Shown one piece after another: positions 30,387 to 36,227 of a stretch of 36,227 bases of DNA. Under the pieces are notes generated by a model. It was not told the DNA's origin. It did not search any database and saw only the letters and a list, made by a program, of their open reading frames with translations. Origin of the DNA: Anaerolineales bacterium (GTDB taxonomy: Bacteria > Chloroflexota > Anaerolineae > Anaerolineales > Villigracilaceae); NCBI GenBank assembly GCA_020060625.1, contig JAGUZU010000110.1:1-36227 (forward strand), written 5' to 3'. The translations under genes were made by a program, and so were the position numbers. How positions within the stretch are numbered: the stretch's first letter is position 1; the number at the start of each line of letters is the position of its first letter.

Positions 30387-31614
30387 GATTTTTCTCCTTG
30401 AGTTGAATTTGAGACCCTAAAGATCTGCGAAGACCTTTAGGGTCTACCGTTTTGACAATCTCCACGAGGACTTCGACTCCGTCGCGGATTGTTTCGATGT
30501 AAAGCGACTCGCGCGTATCGAGCGGGGTGTGCATGACGCTTCGCGCCTGACCTGTGGGCTGTTGCCCCAACCCGAGCGTGGGGATTCCCTTCGAGATAAA
30601 CGCGGACGAGTCGTCGCTGCCGCCGACCCATTGCCCCTGTATGCCGTGCTTGGATAAAATCTCTTCTCCAAGTTCCGCCAGCGGATCCCCGCGTTGACGG
30701 TGTCCGAGTCTCAGCGCGTTGAGTTTGGATTCACTGCCGATCCCATCGAGGTTGATGACCGCCGAAAGCGGCGCGGGCGGATTGGCAATGAGTTGTTTCG
30801 CGCCCCACAAGCCTGATTCTTCGCCCGTCAAAAACGCGACCAGCAGATTGAATGGCATTTTTTCTTTGGCGAGTTCGCGTGCCACGGAAAGAACTGTCAC
30901 AACACCCGAAGCGTTGTCGAACGCACCAAGGAAACGGACTCCGCCTGGGTCATCCCCCAGATGGTCGTAATGCGCGGTGAGGGCGAGGGTGAAATCGTCG
31001 GACGCGCCGTGCAGGAAGCCGAGGACGTTGTTACAGGGAAGAGTCCCATGTTGCAGGGGCAACTCCAATTCCACGTTTGCGTCGTTCATATTGGAGAGTT
31101 TTTCAGCAACGGATTTTTTGACTCGCAAAACGGGAATCCGTCCGTTGCCTGTGTAAACCGTTTTATGAAACCATTCGGGTTCGCCGTGTTCGACGAGCAA
31201 CGCGGCGACTCCCATCTCAACGGCGGTCTTGACTGTTTCCGCAAGATTGAATCCCTGCGGGCGTTCGGGGAGGAGGATGACGCGCCCGTTGAAATCTTCG
31301 GGGCGGAGCAAATCATCTTCGCGGACGACGAGCAGTTGACCTGTCACGCGTCCGCCTGCGGAGAATGCTGTCAGTTCGGCGAAGTCGCGGCGGGGAGAGA
31401 AGGCTTGGGTTCCAGCGATCAGGCGCGGGGTCGAAGTGAGGCGAGCCGCTGGGACAGTCACAGGTTGGAAGGCAGAGTCGAATCCGAGTGAGTCCAGTTC
31501 CGCGAGCAGATAATCTGCAACTTTGCGCGCGTCTTTCGTTCCAGAGAGTCGCCCAGCCGCGGCGGGGCTGGTCAAGAAGGCAAGATCGTATTCGAGACGG
31601 AACTGGTCTTTCAT
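30370..31614 (-). CDS. M28 family zinc peptidase/aminopeptidase
   Basis: 414 residues starting at the ATG that overlaps the permease stop (ATGA). A longer frame opening upstream is only a shadow of the permease gene. A PA-like region (about 95-160) precedes the M28 catalytic part: LTAHYDHLG (first zinc His), GAFDNASGV (bridging Asp), FLTGEESGLWGAK (catalytic and zinc Glu), VINLDGIGS (zinc Asp) and HTPLDT (last zinc His). All zinc ligands are present. There is no signal peptide. The final residues DPKGLRRSLGSQ are encoded by an AGACCCTAAAGG-type repeat that seems to have replaced the original stop. Coupling with an ArsP-like permease is unusual. Confidence 0.9.
   Translation of the reverse strand: MKDQFRLEYDLAFLTSPAAAGRLSGTKDARKVADYLLAELDSLGFDSAFQPVTVPAARLTSTPRLIAGTQAFSPRRDFAELTAFSAGGRVTGQLLVVREDDLLRPEDFNGRVILLPERPQGFNLAETVKTAVEMGVAALLVEHGEPEWFHKTVYTGNGRIPVLRVKKSVAEKLSNMNDANVELELPLQHGTLPCNNVLGFLHGASDDFTLALTAHYDHLGDDPGGVRFLGAFDNASGVVTVLSVARELAKEKMPFNLLVAFLTGEESGLWGAKQLIANPPAPLSAVINLDGIGSESKLNALRLGHRQRGDPLAELGEEILSKHGIQGQWVGGSDDSSAFISKGIPTLGLGQQPTGQARSVMHTPLDTRESLYIETIRDGVEVLVEIVKTVDPKGLRRSLGSQIQLKEKNHVHTK
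30411..30446. repeat. AGACCCTAAAGG-family palindrome at the end of the M28 gene
   Basis: AGACCCTAAAGATCT and AGACCTTTAGGGTCT flank a four-base centre, with one mismatch in the arms. It overlaps the 3' end of the peptidase gene. Confidence 0.8.
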
Positions 31615-32549
31615 AACGCGCCTGCCAGGAGGAGGAAGTCGTAGCCGTATCCGAACACGACTGCGCCGATGAACAGCGTGCCAATCACCAAGCCGACGAT
31701 GCGCCATTTGGCGATGGTCAGCGCGCCCGCAATCGCGCCGATGGATGTGCCTGCGCCCGTGATGAGGAAGGCGAGGACTGCACCGTGACTCATGCCCGCG
31801 TCGAGGAGGGCGCGGGCGAGAGGCAGGGATGCTTCGGTGTTGAAATAGAACGGGACGCCGAGTAGTGCGGCAAGCGGCACGCCATAGACCTGCCCTTCGC
31901 CGAACAGCGATGAAATCCATTGCGAAGGGATGAGGTTGTTGAGCAGGTAGCCGATGAAGGCAAAGCCAAGGAAAAAGAGCGCGAGGCGTTTGCCCGCCAG
32001 CCAGGTCTCGTGCATGAATTGAGTCCACGTAACGCGCGGTTTTGATTGGATTGACTCGGCGGAAATGATCAAGCCCGATGCGCCAGAGATGGGTTTGAAG
32101 CGCCCTTGATTTGCAAGCCAGCCGCGTGATTCAAATATCTGCGCGAGCGCGCCGCCGAGCAGACCGAGCGCAATCGAAGCGATGAAGAAGGCGAGCGCGA
32201 AGTTCCAGCCGAACAGTCCTGCGCTGAAGATGAGTTCCTGCGGCGAGGTCAGCGGCGAAGCGACCATGAACGCGACGATGGGCGCCCAGGGCATGCTTCC
32301 CGCCATCATGCCGAGGATGACGGCGGTCGTGCCGCACGAACAAAGCGGCGTGGCGACGGAGGCGAGGGTGGCGGCAAGCATGCCCGATTTGCGGTTGCGT
32401 TTGAGGAACGCGGCAACGCGGTCCTGGTCCACGTACAGTTTCAGCGCTGCTGCAATAACCGCGCTGGCGGCGAGGAAGATCCAGTTGACCGACAGCGTGT
32501 GCCAGACTTGCAAGAGGGTTTTCGAGAATAGTTCGATGAGTAGAGTCAT
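31611..32549 (-). CDS. ArsP/DUF318-family permease
   Basis: 312 residues with eight to ten hydrophobic segments. The family signature ATPLCSCGTTAVI lies near residue 66-78, with the mirrored GVPFYFNTEASLPLARALL and GAGTSIGAIAGAL in the second half. Members include the organoarsenical efflux permease ArsP; other members have unknown cargo. The Cys pair in LCSCG is conserved and functional in ArsP. It is followed by M28 peptidase (ATGA overlap) and a Cys-rich protein, and preceded by a 64-residue Lys/Glu-rich protein. No ArsR gene is visible. No Shine-Dalgarno better than AGGAAAAAC precedes the ATG. Confidence 0.88.
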   Translation of the reverse strand: MTLLIELFSKTLLQVWHTLSVNWIFLAASAVIAAALKLYVDQDRVAAFLKRNRKSGMLAATLASVATPLCSCGTTAVILGMMAGSMPWAPIVAFMVASPLTSPQELIFSAGLFGWNFALAFFIASIALGLLGGALAQIFESRGWLANQGRFKPISGASGLIISAESIQSKPRVTWTQFMHETWLAGKRLALFFLGFAFIGYLLNNLIPSQWISSLFGEGQVYGVPLAALLGVPFYFNTEASLPLARALLDAGMSHGAVLAFLITGAGTSIGAIAGALTIAKWRIVGLVIGTLFIGAVVFGYGYDFLLLAGAL

Positions 32550-32565
32550 TTTTGTTTTTCCTGGT

Positions 32566-32760
32566 TTAGACAGCCACAGTTTTGCAACAGCGGGCTGTCT
32601 GGGATTTAGACCTTTCGATCTGCTGGGGGTTGGCTTTCTTTTCCGCTTTGCGTGCGCGCAGGGCGGATAGGGCGGTCTTTGCCAGCCGTTCCTTTTCGGC
32701 TTCCCGCAGCAAGTCTTTGTGATGTTCCAGATGAATCAGCCAATCGGTATGAGTAAACAT
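32566..32760 (-). CDS. Small charged protein with C-terminal Cys pair, function unknown
   Basis: 64 residues starting at the ATG preceded by AAAGGAGATGCAACC. Early DWLIHLEHHKDLLREAEKER suggests one amphipathic helix, followed by a basic Ala/Lys/Arg-rich part and RCCKTVAV at the end. It is the first gene of the ArsP-like operon, 16 bases before the permease. The family is not recognised. The His-His and Cys-Cys pairs could bind metal. Confidence 0.65.
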   Translation of the reverse strand: MFTHTDWLIHLEHHKDLLREAEKERLAKTALSALRARKAEKKANPQQIERSKSQTARCCKTVAV

Positions 32761-32816
32761 GGTTGCATCTCCTTTCTGTTTCACCCAAGTAGACGCAATG
32801 ATTTGCAAATGGACGC

Positions 32817-32845
32817 AAAAAAAACTGCGCCGAGATTGGCGCAGT
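32817..32845 (-). terminator. Intrinsic terminator of the ABM-domain gene
   Basis: On the minus strand ACTGCGCC-AATCTC-GGCGCAGT is followed by eight T, a textbook terminator. It lies 45 bases after the stop of the ABM-domain gene. Confidence 0.88.
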
Positions 32846-32889
32846 CTTGGTCAGATCGTATTCAGAAATGGGTTTTGGCGAATCGAGCG

Positions 32890-33204
32890 TTATTGTCCTT
32901 CCCTGCCAGGCATTACTTCGTAATGAACGACCTTCTCCTCGAATTCCAGCAGATAATCCCCGTCTTCAGGGTAATAGCGGGCTTTCTCGTAATCATCCCC
33001 TGCAAACTTCCTGATCGCTTCGAATGAATCCCAGAACGTCAGGATCAGGAAGTGAGCCTGTTCGTCTTCAATCCTGCGCAGGACATGCACGCCGAGATTG
33101 CCCTCAACGGCTCGATAATCACTCACGCCCGTCCGATTCAAGTATTCGAGATATTCATCGGCTTTTGATTTGGGGGTTGCTCCGTGCCAGAGTCTTGCAA
33201 TCAT
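32890..33204 (-). CDS. Antibiotic biosynthesis monooxygenase (ABM) domain protein
   Basis: 104 residues, dimeric ferredoxin-like alpha/beta fold. ARLWHGATPKSKADEYLEYL, GNLGVHVLRRIEDEQAHFLI and FWDSFEAIRKFAGDD are typical of the ABM superfamily, which covers quinone monooxygenases, haem-degrading enzymes and many proteins of unknown role. The substrate cannot be told. Ribosome site AAAAGGAG is eight bases before the ATG. It is monocistronic, closed by an intrinsic terminator. Upstream, about 160 bases hold no gene, only an inverted TTCGAA pair. Confidence 0.8.
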   Translation of the reverse strand: MIARLWHGATPKSKADEYLEYLNRTGVSDYRAVEGNLGVHVLRRIEDEQAHFLILTFWDSFEAIRKFAGDDYEKARYYPEDGDYLLEFEEKVVHYEVMPGREGQ

Positions 33205-33368
33205 GATTAAGTCTCCTTTTGGTTATGACAATAGATCCATGCCAACCAGACCGTTCGAAAGTTGTACCGCATTTTCGAAGCGAATTCCGTTGAATACACT
33301 TTCATGGCAATGCTCTCCGTTGTTTTTCGATGAGCAAGAATTCACCTGGCGCAGGGAACGCCGCACGA

Positions 33369-33962
33369 TTAACATTCATCGTCCGAATCGCCGCAGTTGT
33401 TGGGGTAATTGGGATGCGCGCACTTTTCGCAGTTGGGATGATAGTCCACGACGTGACCCGATCTATCGAACTCGAAGTGACAGCAATCGAGGAACGCCTC
33501 TTTGAGTTTTTCCCGCGCCCGCTGCACGCGTGACTTGGCGCCTGATACCGTTATATCGAGTCTGGTCGCCAGCTCGACCTGGGAGAGTCCCTGCAGATCG
33601 GTTAGCTCCAGCGCTTCGCGGTATTTGTCATCGAGACAGCCGAGCATCCCCTTGACGGAGGATGCGAGTTGGGACACCGCGTCAGGCTCATCGTCGGGGG
33701 GAGAGGCGAGCGATTCGGAGAGTTCATCCTGCCCCTTCGGGCGCGCGCGGCGGTAGTAGTCAATGATGGCGTTGCGCGTGATCTGATAAACCCAACTTTC
33801 GAGACGGTCTTCTTCGCGCAAGCCATCCATCTTCGCGTGAATCTTGAGATAGACATCCTGCAAAATATCTTCGGCGGTGTCGGGGTCGGAGACGCGCCCC
33901 GCGATGAAGCGATGCAGTTTGGAGTGGAAGTCGGTGTAGATGGATTCGAGAGTCGCGTTCAT
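33369..33962 (-). CDS. SigZ-like ECF RNA polymerase sigma factor with Cys-rich tail
   Basis: 197 residues. Region 2: FHSKLHRFIAGRVSDPDTAE and then DILQDVYLKIHAKMD; region 4 HTH: LQGLSQVELATRLDITVSGAKSRV. The tail (from about residue 165) has FLDCCHFEFDRSGHVVDYHP, then NCEKCAHPNYPNNC and a final Cys, a pattern seen in SigZ-like sigma factors and possibly metal-binding or redox-sensing. The ATG overlaps the stop of the preceding membrane protein gene (ATGA); the longer upstream opening is a shadow of that gene. A different class from the ECF factor at 25 kb, so the window holds two. Confidence 0.9.
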   Translation of the reverse strand: MNATLESIYTDFHSKLHRFIAGRVSDPDTAEDILQDVYLKIHAKMDGLREEDRLESWVYQITRNAIIDYYRRARPKGQDELSESLASPPDDEPDAVSQLASSVKGMLGCLDDKYREALELTDLQGLSQVELATRLDITVSGAKSRVQRAREKLKEAFLDCCHFEFDRSGHVVDYHPNCEKCAHPNYPNNCGDSDDEC

Positions 33963-34594
33963 GGTTCCGTATATTTTACCCGCTTGAACAACACTGCCGT
34001 CAATCCCGTCGCCGCCGCGACATAGAACGACCAGACGATGTTGGCATAATCGCCGACCTGATTCCCGACTCCCGTGCCAGCCGCATTTGTGGGCATGGTC
34101 AGCGTGGGGAGAATCAACGTGGGGACGGCAAACAAGACGCCATTCAAAATAAACAGCCACTTGATCCACGCTTCGAGTTTGCCGCCCGTGAAGACGAATC
34201 CCGCCGCGAGCGTGGCAAGGCAGAAGAACACGTAGCCGAGCATGTCCTGCGCGAAGAGCGGCGTGCCAGGGATGAAAACGAACGGCGAGACCGCTTCGTC
34301 CGCGATGGGCAGGTAGTTGTTGGCGACGAAGGTCAACTGGATGTAATAGGTCAACGCGCACAGCACCGCGTAGATGACGGCGAACAAAAGCCCGAGCTGG
34401 CTCCACACTTTCTTTTCAGCGGGCGCGTAGTGATGAATGCTGGTCATCACCGCCACAAAGGCGGGCGCGAGCAGGAAGGATGAAGCGAACATCAGGTTCT
34501 GACTCGGAATAACGAGCGAGACAAAAAACAGCGCGGTCAGGAACGTAACGACCAGCGACGACCAAAATCCAAGTTGCGCGACAGATTTATTCAT
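33959..34594 (-). CDS. Six-helix membrane protein coupled to SigZ-like sigma factor
   Basis: 211 residues, ATG preceded by AAGGAGAAAC. Hydrophobic segments lie at about 9-28, 33-53, 67-88, 113-130, 139-160 and 182-203. The conserved-looking loop HHYAPAEKKVW and an outside loop rich in Pro/Phe (ADEAVSPFVFIPGTPLFAQ) are the main features. Family unknown. Stop and next start share four bases, so its level is tied to that of the sigma factor; it may be a membrane sensor or target. Confidence 0.75.
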   Translation of the reverse strand: MNKSVAQLGFWSSLVVTFLTALFFVSLVIPSQNLMFASSFLLAPAFVAVMTSIHHYAPAEKKVWSQLGLLFAVIYAVLCALTYYIQLTFVANNYLPIADEAVSPFVFIPGTPLFAQDMLGYVFFCLATLAAGFVFTGGKLEAWIKWLFILNGVLFAVPTLILPTLTMPTNAAGTGVGNQVGDYANIVWSFYVAAATGLTAVLFKRVKYTEP

Positions 34595-34611
34595 GTTTCT
34601 CCTTATGTACC

Positions 34612-34653
34612 GCAAAATTTATTTTGCAATCCCACGCAATATGAATATTGCGT
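34612..34653. repeat. Two small inverted repeats between hydrolase and membrane protein genes
   Basis: ACGCAATAT-GA-ATATTGCGT is a perfect 9-bp inverted repeat; next to it GCAAAAT/ATTTTGC pairs around a two-base centre. Neither is followed by a T-run. They may be regulator sites for the membrane protein-SigZ operon. Confidence 0.55.
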
Positions 34654-34655
34654 TA

Positions 34656-35531
34656 CTAAACCAGCGCGCGGATAATCTCCGCGGCATGTTTCTTGAATAA
34701 CGACAAATGCCCTTCGTTGGGATAAAACCCCGCTTCGCACTTCGGAAGGGCGGATTCAGCGAAACGAGCCATTTCCACAGGGACGTTTTGATCCGCTTCG
34801 CCGTGCCAGAGTTGGATCGGCGTTTGAATGTCCTGCAAGCGAAAGCCGTAGTCCGTGATCGCGAGCAGGGATTCGTGGAACGCGCCGCGCGTCCCCTGCC
34901 GCATGGCTTCGTACATTGCGTTGATGAATCCCCGCTGAACTTCGGGGTCGGACACCACCGCGCGATCCGCTTCGGGCAAGACTGCCGCCGCGCCTGCAAT
35001 AAATTTCTTCGGCGCAACGCGCGGCATGACGCCCAACATCATCCACAAGAACAAACGCGCGAGGAGCGGCTTTTCACGCGGCATGGTCAGGAATTTGCGC
35101 GTCCCTTCGTTGACGTTCGTCATCAATTCGGGTTCGGTGAACAACGCCGCGCCGCTGACGATGCCCACTTTATGCAGGTGTTCGGGGATGGCAAAAGCGC
35201 AAGCCAGTCCGTAGGGACCTCCAAGCGAGTAGGCAAGAATGGCGAAACGCTCGATCTTCAAATGGTCGGCAAGCGCGAGCAGGTCATTGGGAAAATCCAA
35301 CATGCGGCGGTTGGGTTGGAAATCGGAAAGCCCCATGCCTGGACGATCCACCGCGATCAGACGGACGCCAAGCGATTGCAGCAAGTCTTCGCTGAGATAT
35401 AGTCTGGCTTCCAGGCGCGAACTCGGCGAGCCGTGCAGGTAAAAGACAGGCTTGCCGTCGGGCGCGCCATGTTCGTCGTAGCCGAGTTTGCGGCCGCCAG
35501 GCAGTTGAAATTGCTGGTTGAGGTTCGACAT
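34656..35531 (-). CDS. Alpha/beta hydrolase
   Basis: 291 residues from the ATG with GGAG six bases upstream; an earlier GTG-type opening is less likely. Oxyanion loop LHGSPSSR (32-39), VDRPGMGLSD (61-70), nucleophile elbow AYSLGG with Ser102, an acid in the LWHGEADQNVP stretch, and catalytic His275 in PNEGHLS. It is a full catalytic triad of the haloperoxidase/esterase type. Substrate unknown. No signal peptide. Transcribed with the genes around it on the same strand, but the gap to the VOC gene is only 48 bases. Confidence 0.9.
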   Translation of the reverse strand: MSNLNQQFQLPGGRKLGYDEHGAPDGKPVFYLHGSPSSRLEARLYLSEDLLQSLGVRLIAVDRPGMGLSDFQPNRRMLDFPNDLLALADHLKIERFAILAYSLGGPYGLACAFAIPEHLHKVGIVSGAALFTEPELMTNVNEGTRKFLTMPREKPLLARLFLWMMLGVMPRVAPKKFIAGAAAVLPEADRAVVSDPEVQRGFINAMYEAMRQGTRGAFHESLLAITDYGFRLQDIQTPIQLWHGEADQNVPVEMARFAESALPKCEAGFYPNEGHLSLFKKHAAEIIRALV

Positions 35532-35579
35532 GTTTTTCTCCATAAATATAGACGCGGGAACGATCAAAAGGACGCAAGA

Positions 35580-35966
35580 TTATCCAATCTTTTCCGCAAA
35601 CGCCAGCACATGACCGTCAGGATCAAGCGAGTATGCGGCACGGTCGCCCCAGTCGCGGTCTTTCAGTTCGCTCAACTCGGTCGCGCCTGCATCGAGCGCG
35701 CGGCGATGATACTCCGGCGGATTCGTGACACGCAGGTAAAGTTCGGCGCGTGGAATCCCATTCGCGCTTGCGGGGTCGGGGAGGCGGTCTCCGAGCAGGC
35801 GTTTGATCCCCGCTTCGGGCATGAGTCCCAGCACGCAGGTTTCGGAGAGGGGGAACTCCGTCATGCCAGGGACGTTGAGGGTCGGCTCGCAGTCGAAGAC
35901 GCGGGAGTAGAATTCCGCGCTGCGGGTCTGGTCTTGGACATAGAGGATGAGGTGGGTTGTGATCAT
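35580..35966 (-). CDS. VOC (glyoxalase/bleomycin resistance) family protein
   Basis: 128 residues with two beta-alpha-beta-beta-beta units: THLILYVQDQTRSAEFYSRV in the first and AELYLRVTNPPEYHRRALDA in the second, closing with AYSLDPDGHVLAFAEKIG. Enzymes and resistance proteins share this fold; without clear partners the role is unknown. The ATG has no Shine-Dalgarno. A good one (AAAGGAGAT) lies before another ATG at 36015, but that one is out of frame, so either a frameshift separates them or the site is unused. Confidence 0.82.
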   Translation of the reverse strand: MITTHLILYVQDQTRSAEFYSRVFDCEPTLNVPGMTEFPLSETCVLGLMPEAGIKRLLGDRLPDPASANGIPRAELYLRVTNPPEYHRRALDAGATELSELKDRDWGDRAAYSLDPDGHVLAFAEKIG

Positions 35967-36062
35967 TGGTTTTTGTGTGGCGGTGGTCGTTTACGTGTCG
36001 GGTCTTTGCACTCATGACGATCTCCTTTCATTTCTTTAGCTCGCCAATGAGTGTAAACCTTA

Positions 36063-36098
36063 AAATCTCGTAGTAATGCGAAATCTCGTTGTAATACT
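36063..36098. repeat. Two tandem 18-bp direct repeats upstream of the VOC gene
   Basis: AAATCTCGTAGTAATGCG and AAATCTCGTTGTAATACT are adjacent copies, 14 of 18 positions equal. They lie 100 bases before the VOC gene start and could be a regulator's tandem operator. From 36016 to the window end there is no gene that I can see. Confidence 0.6.
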
Positions 36099-36160
36099 AG
36101 AGGGTATTTGAAAATTCCATAAAATTACGCAGGGCAATCGCATCTAAATTTTGACACCCT

Positions 36161-36205
36161 ATATATGGGCATCATTGCCGTAATTGCGCCTTACTGCCCA
36201 TATAT
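36161..36205. repeat. 11-bp inverted repeat ATATATGGGCA at the window edge
   Basis: ATATATGGGCA and TGCCCATATAT lie 23 bases apart, and a third partial copy (TGGGCAGAA) ends the window. The spacer has ATTGCCGTAATTGCG, itself a near repeat. Could be an operator or an element end; undetermined. Confidence 0.5.
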
Positions 36206-36227
36206 GGATTTCCACATTTGGGCAGAA

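Noticed and set aside
31615-32028. Longer N-terminus of the M28 peptidase
   Set aside because: This part is an Arg/Pro-rich shadow of the permease gene; the ATGA overlap gives a natural start.
33963-34406. Longer N-terminus of the SigZ-like factor
   Set aside because: It is an Arg/His-rich shadow of the membrane protein gene; sigma region 2 begins just after the ATG at 33962.
35623-36015. His/Arg-rich frame over the VOC gene
   Set aside because: It has a good ribosome site but its product is a low-complexity shadow; the VOC fold is read in the other frame.

Overview
The window is most likely from an anaerolinea-like member of the Chloroflexota. This rests on general style: a GC-balanced genome, lipoproteins with short Ser/Pro/Thr linkers, many short dispersed palindromes that even enter genes, and several start codons placed just behind a -10 box with no Shine-Dalgarno sequence. 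No rRNA, tRNA, CRISPR array or complete transposon was seen, so the assignment is an inference.

Layout. (1) Positions 1-5.9 kb, minus strand: the start of a type I-C CRISPR-Cas operon, in the order small HTH protein, cas3, cas5c, cas8c (cut by the window edge). Cas3 carries an extra HTH-WYL regulator of about 330 residues at its N-terminus, in one open frame. cas7, cas4, cas1, cas2 and the array would lie beyond position 1. (2) 6.1-8.3 kb: a RecQ helicase. (3) 8.3-11.2 kb: an ambiguous reading frame and three membrane proteins of unknown function. (4) 11.3-15.7 kb: a DUF3179 lipoprotein, an HD-GYP protein, and a TVP38/DedA-type membrane protein paired with a MerA-like flavoprotein disulfide oxidoreductase. 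(5) 15.9-20.0 kb: an ABC importer of the YnjBCD type (lipoprotein, two permeases, ATPase). (6) 24.0-20.0 kb, minus strand: a run of thioredoxin, halogenase-like flavoprotein, CDP-alcohol phosphatidyltransferase, peroxiredoxin-like protein and YdjM-like membrane protein. The peroxiredoxin-like gene has an in-frame UGA exactly where its first active-site Cys should be, followed by a SECIS-like hairpin, so it is a candidate selenoprotein. (7) 24.1-28.3 kb: NrtS, a DUF2652 cyclase-like protein, a YjeF remnant, an ECF sigma factor with a small zinc-finger partner, a four-helix membrane protein and a glutaredoxin-thioredoxin reductase fusion. (8) 28.3-36.2 kb, mostly minus strand: decayed genes, a methyltransferase, an ArsP-like permease operon with an M28 peptidase and a Cys-rich protein, an ABM-domain protein, a SigZ-like sigma factor with a membrane protein, an alpha/beta hydrolase and a VOC protein.

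How the parts may work together. A two-box motif (GNGTAAG, then a TCTAT-like box about 19 bases on) precedes the DUF3179 lipoprotein, TVP38/MerA-like pair, thioredoxin operon and YjeF-DUF2652-NrtS operon. Versions with 3 bases less spacing precede the zinc-finger gene behind the ECF sigma factor and the gene upstream of the glutaredoxin-thioredoxin reductase fusion. I infer a thiol-redox or envelope-stress regulon run by the ECF sigma factor in this window.

At least five families of short palindromic elements are scattered through the window. Several sit in frame inside genes (RecQ, the ABC lipoprotein, TVP38, the flavoprotein C-terminus) and add short low-complexity peptides.
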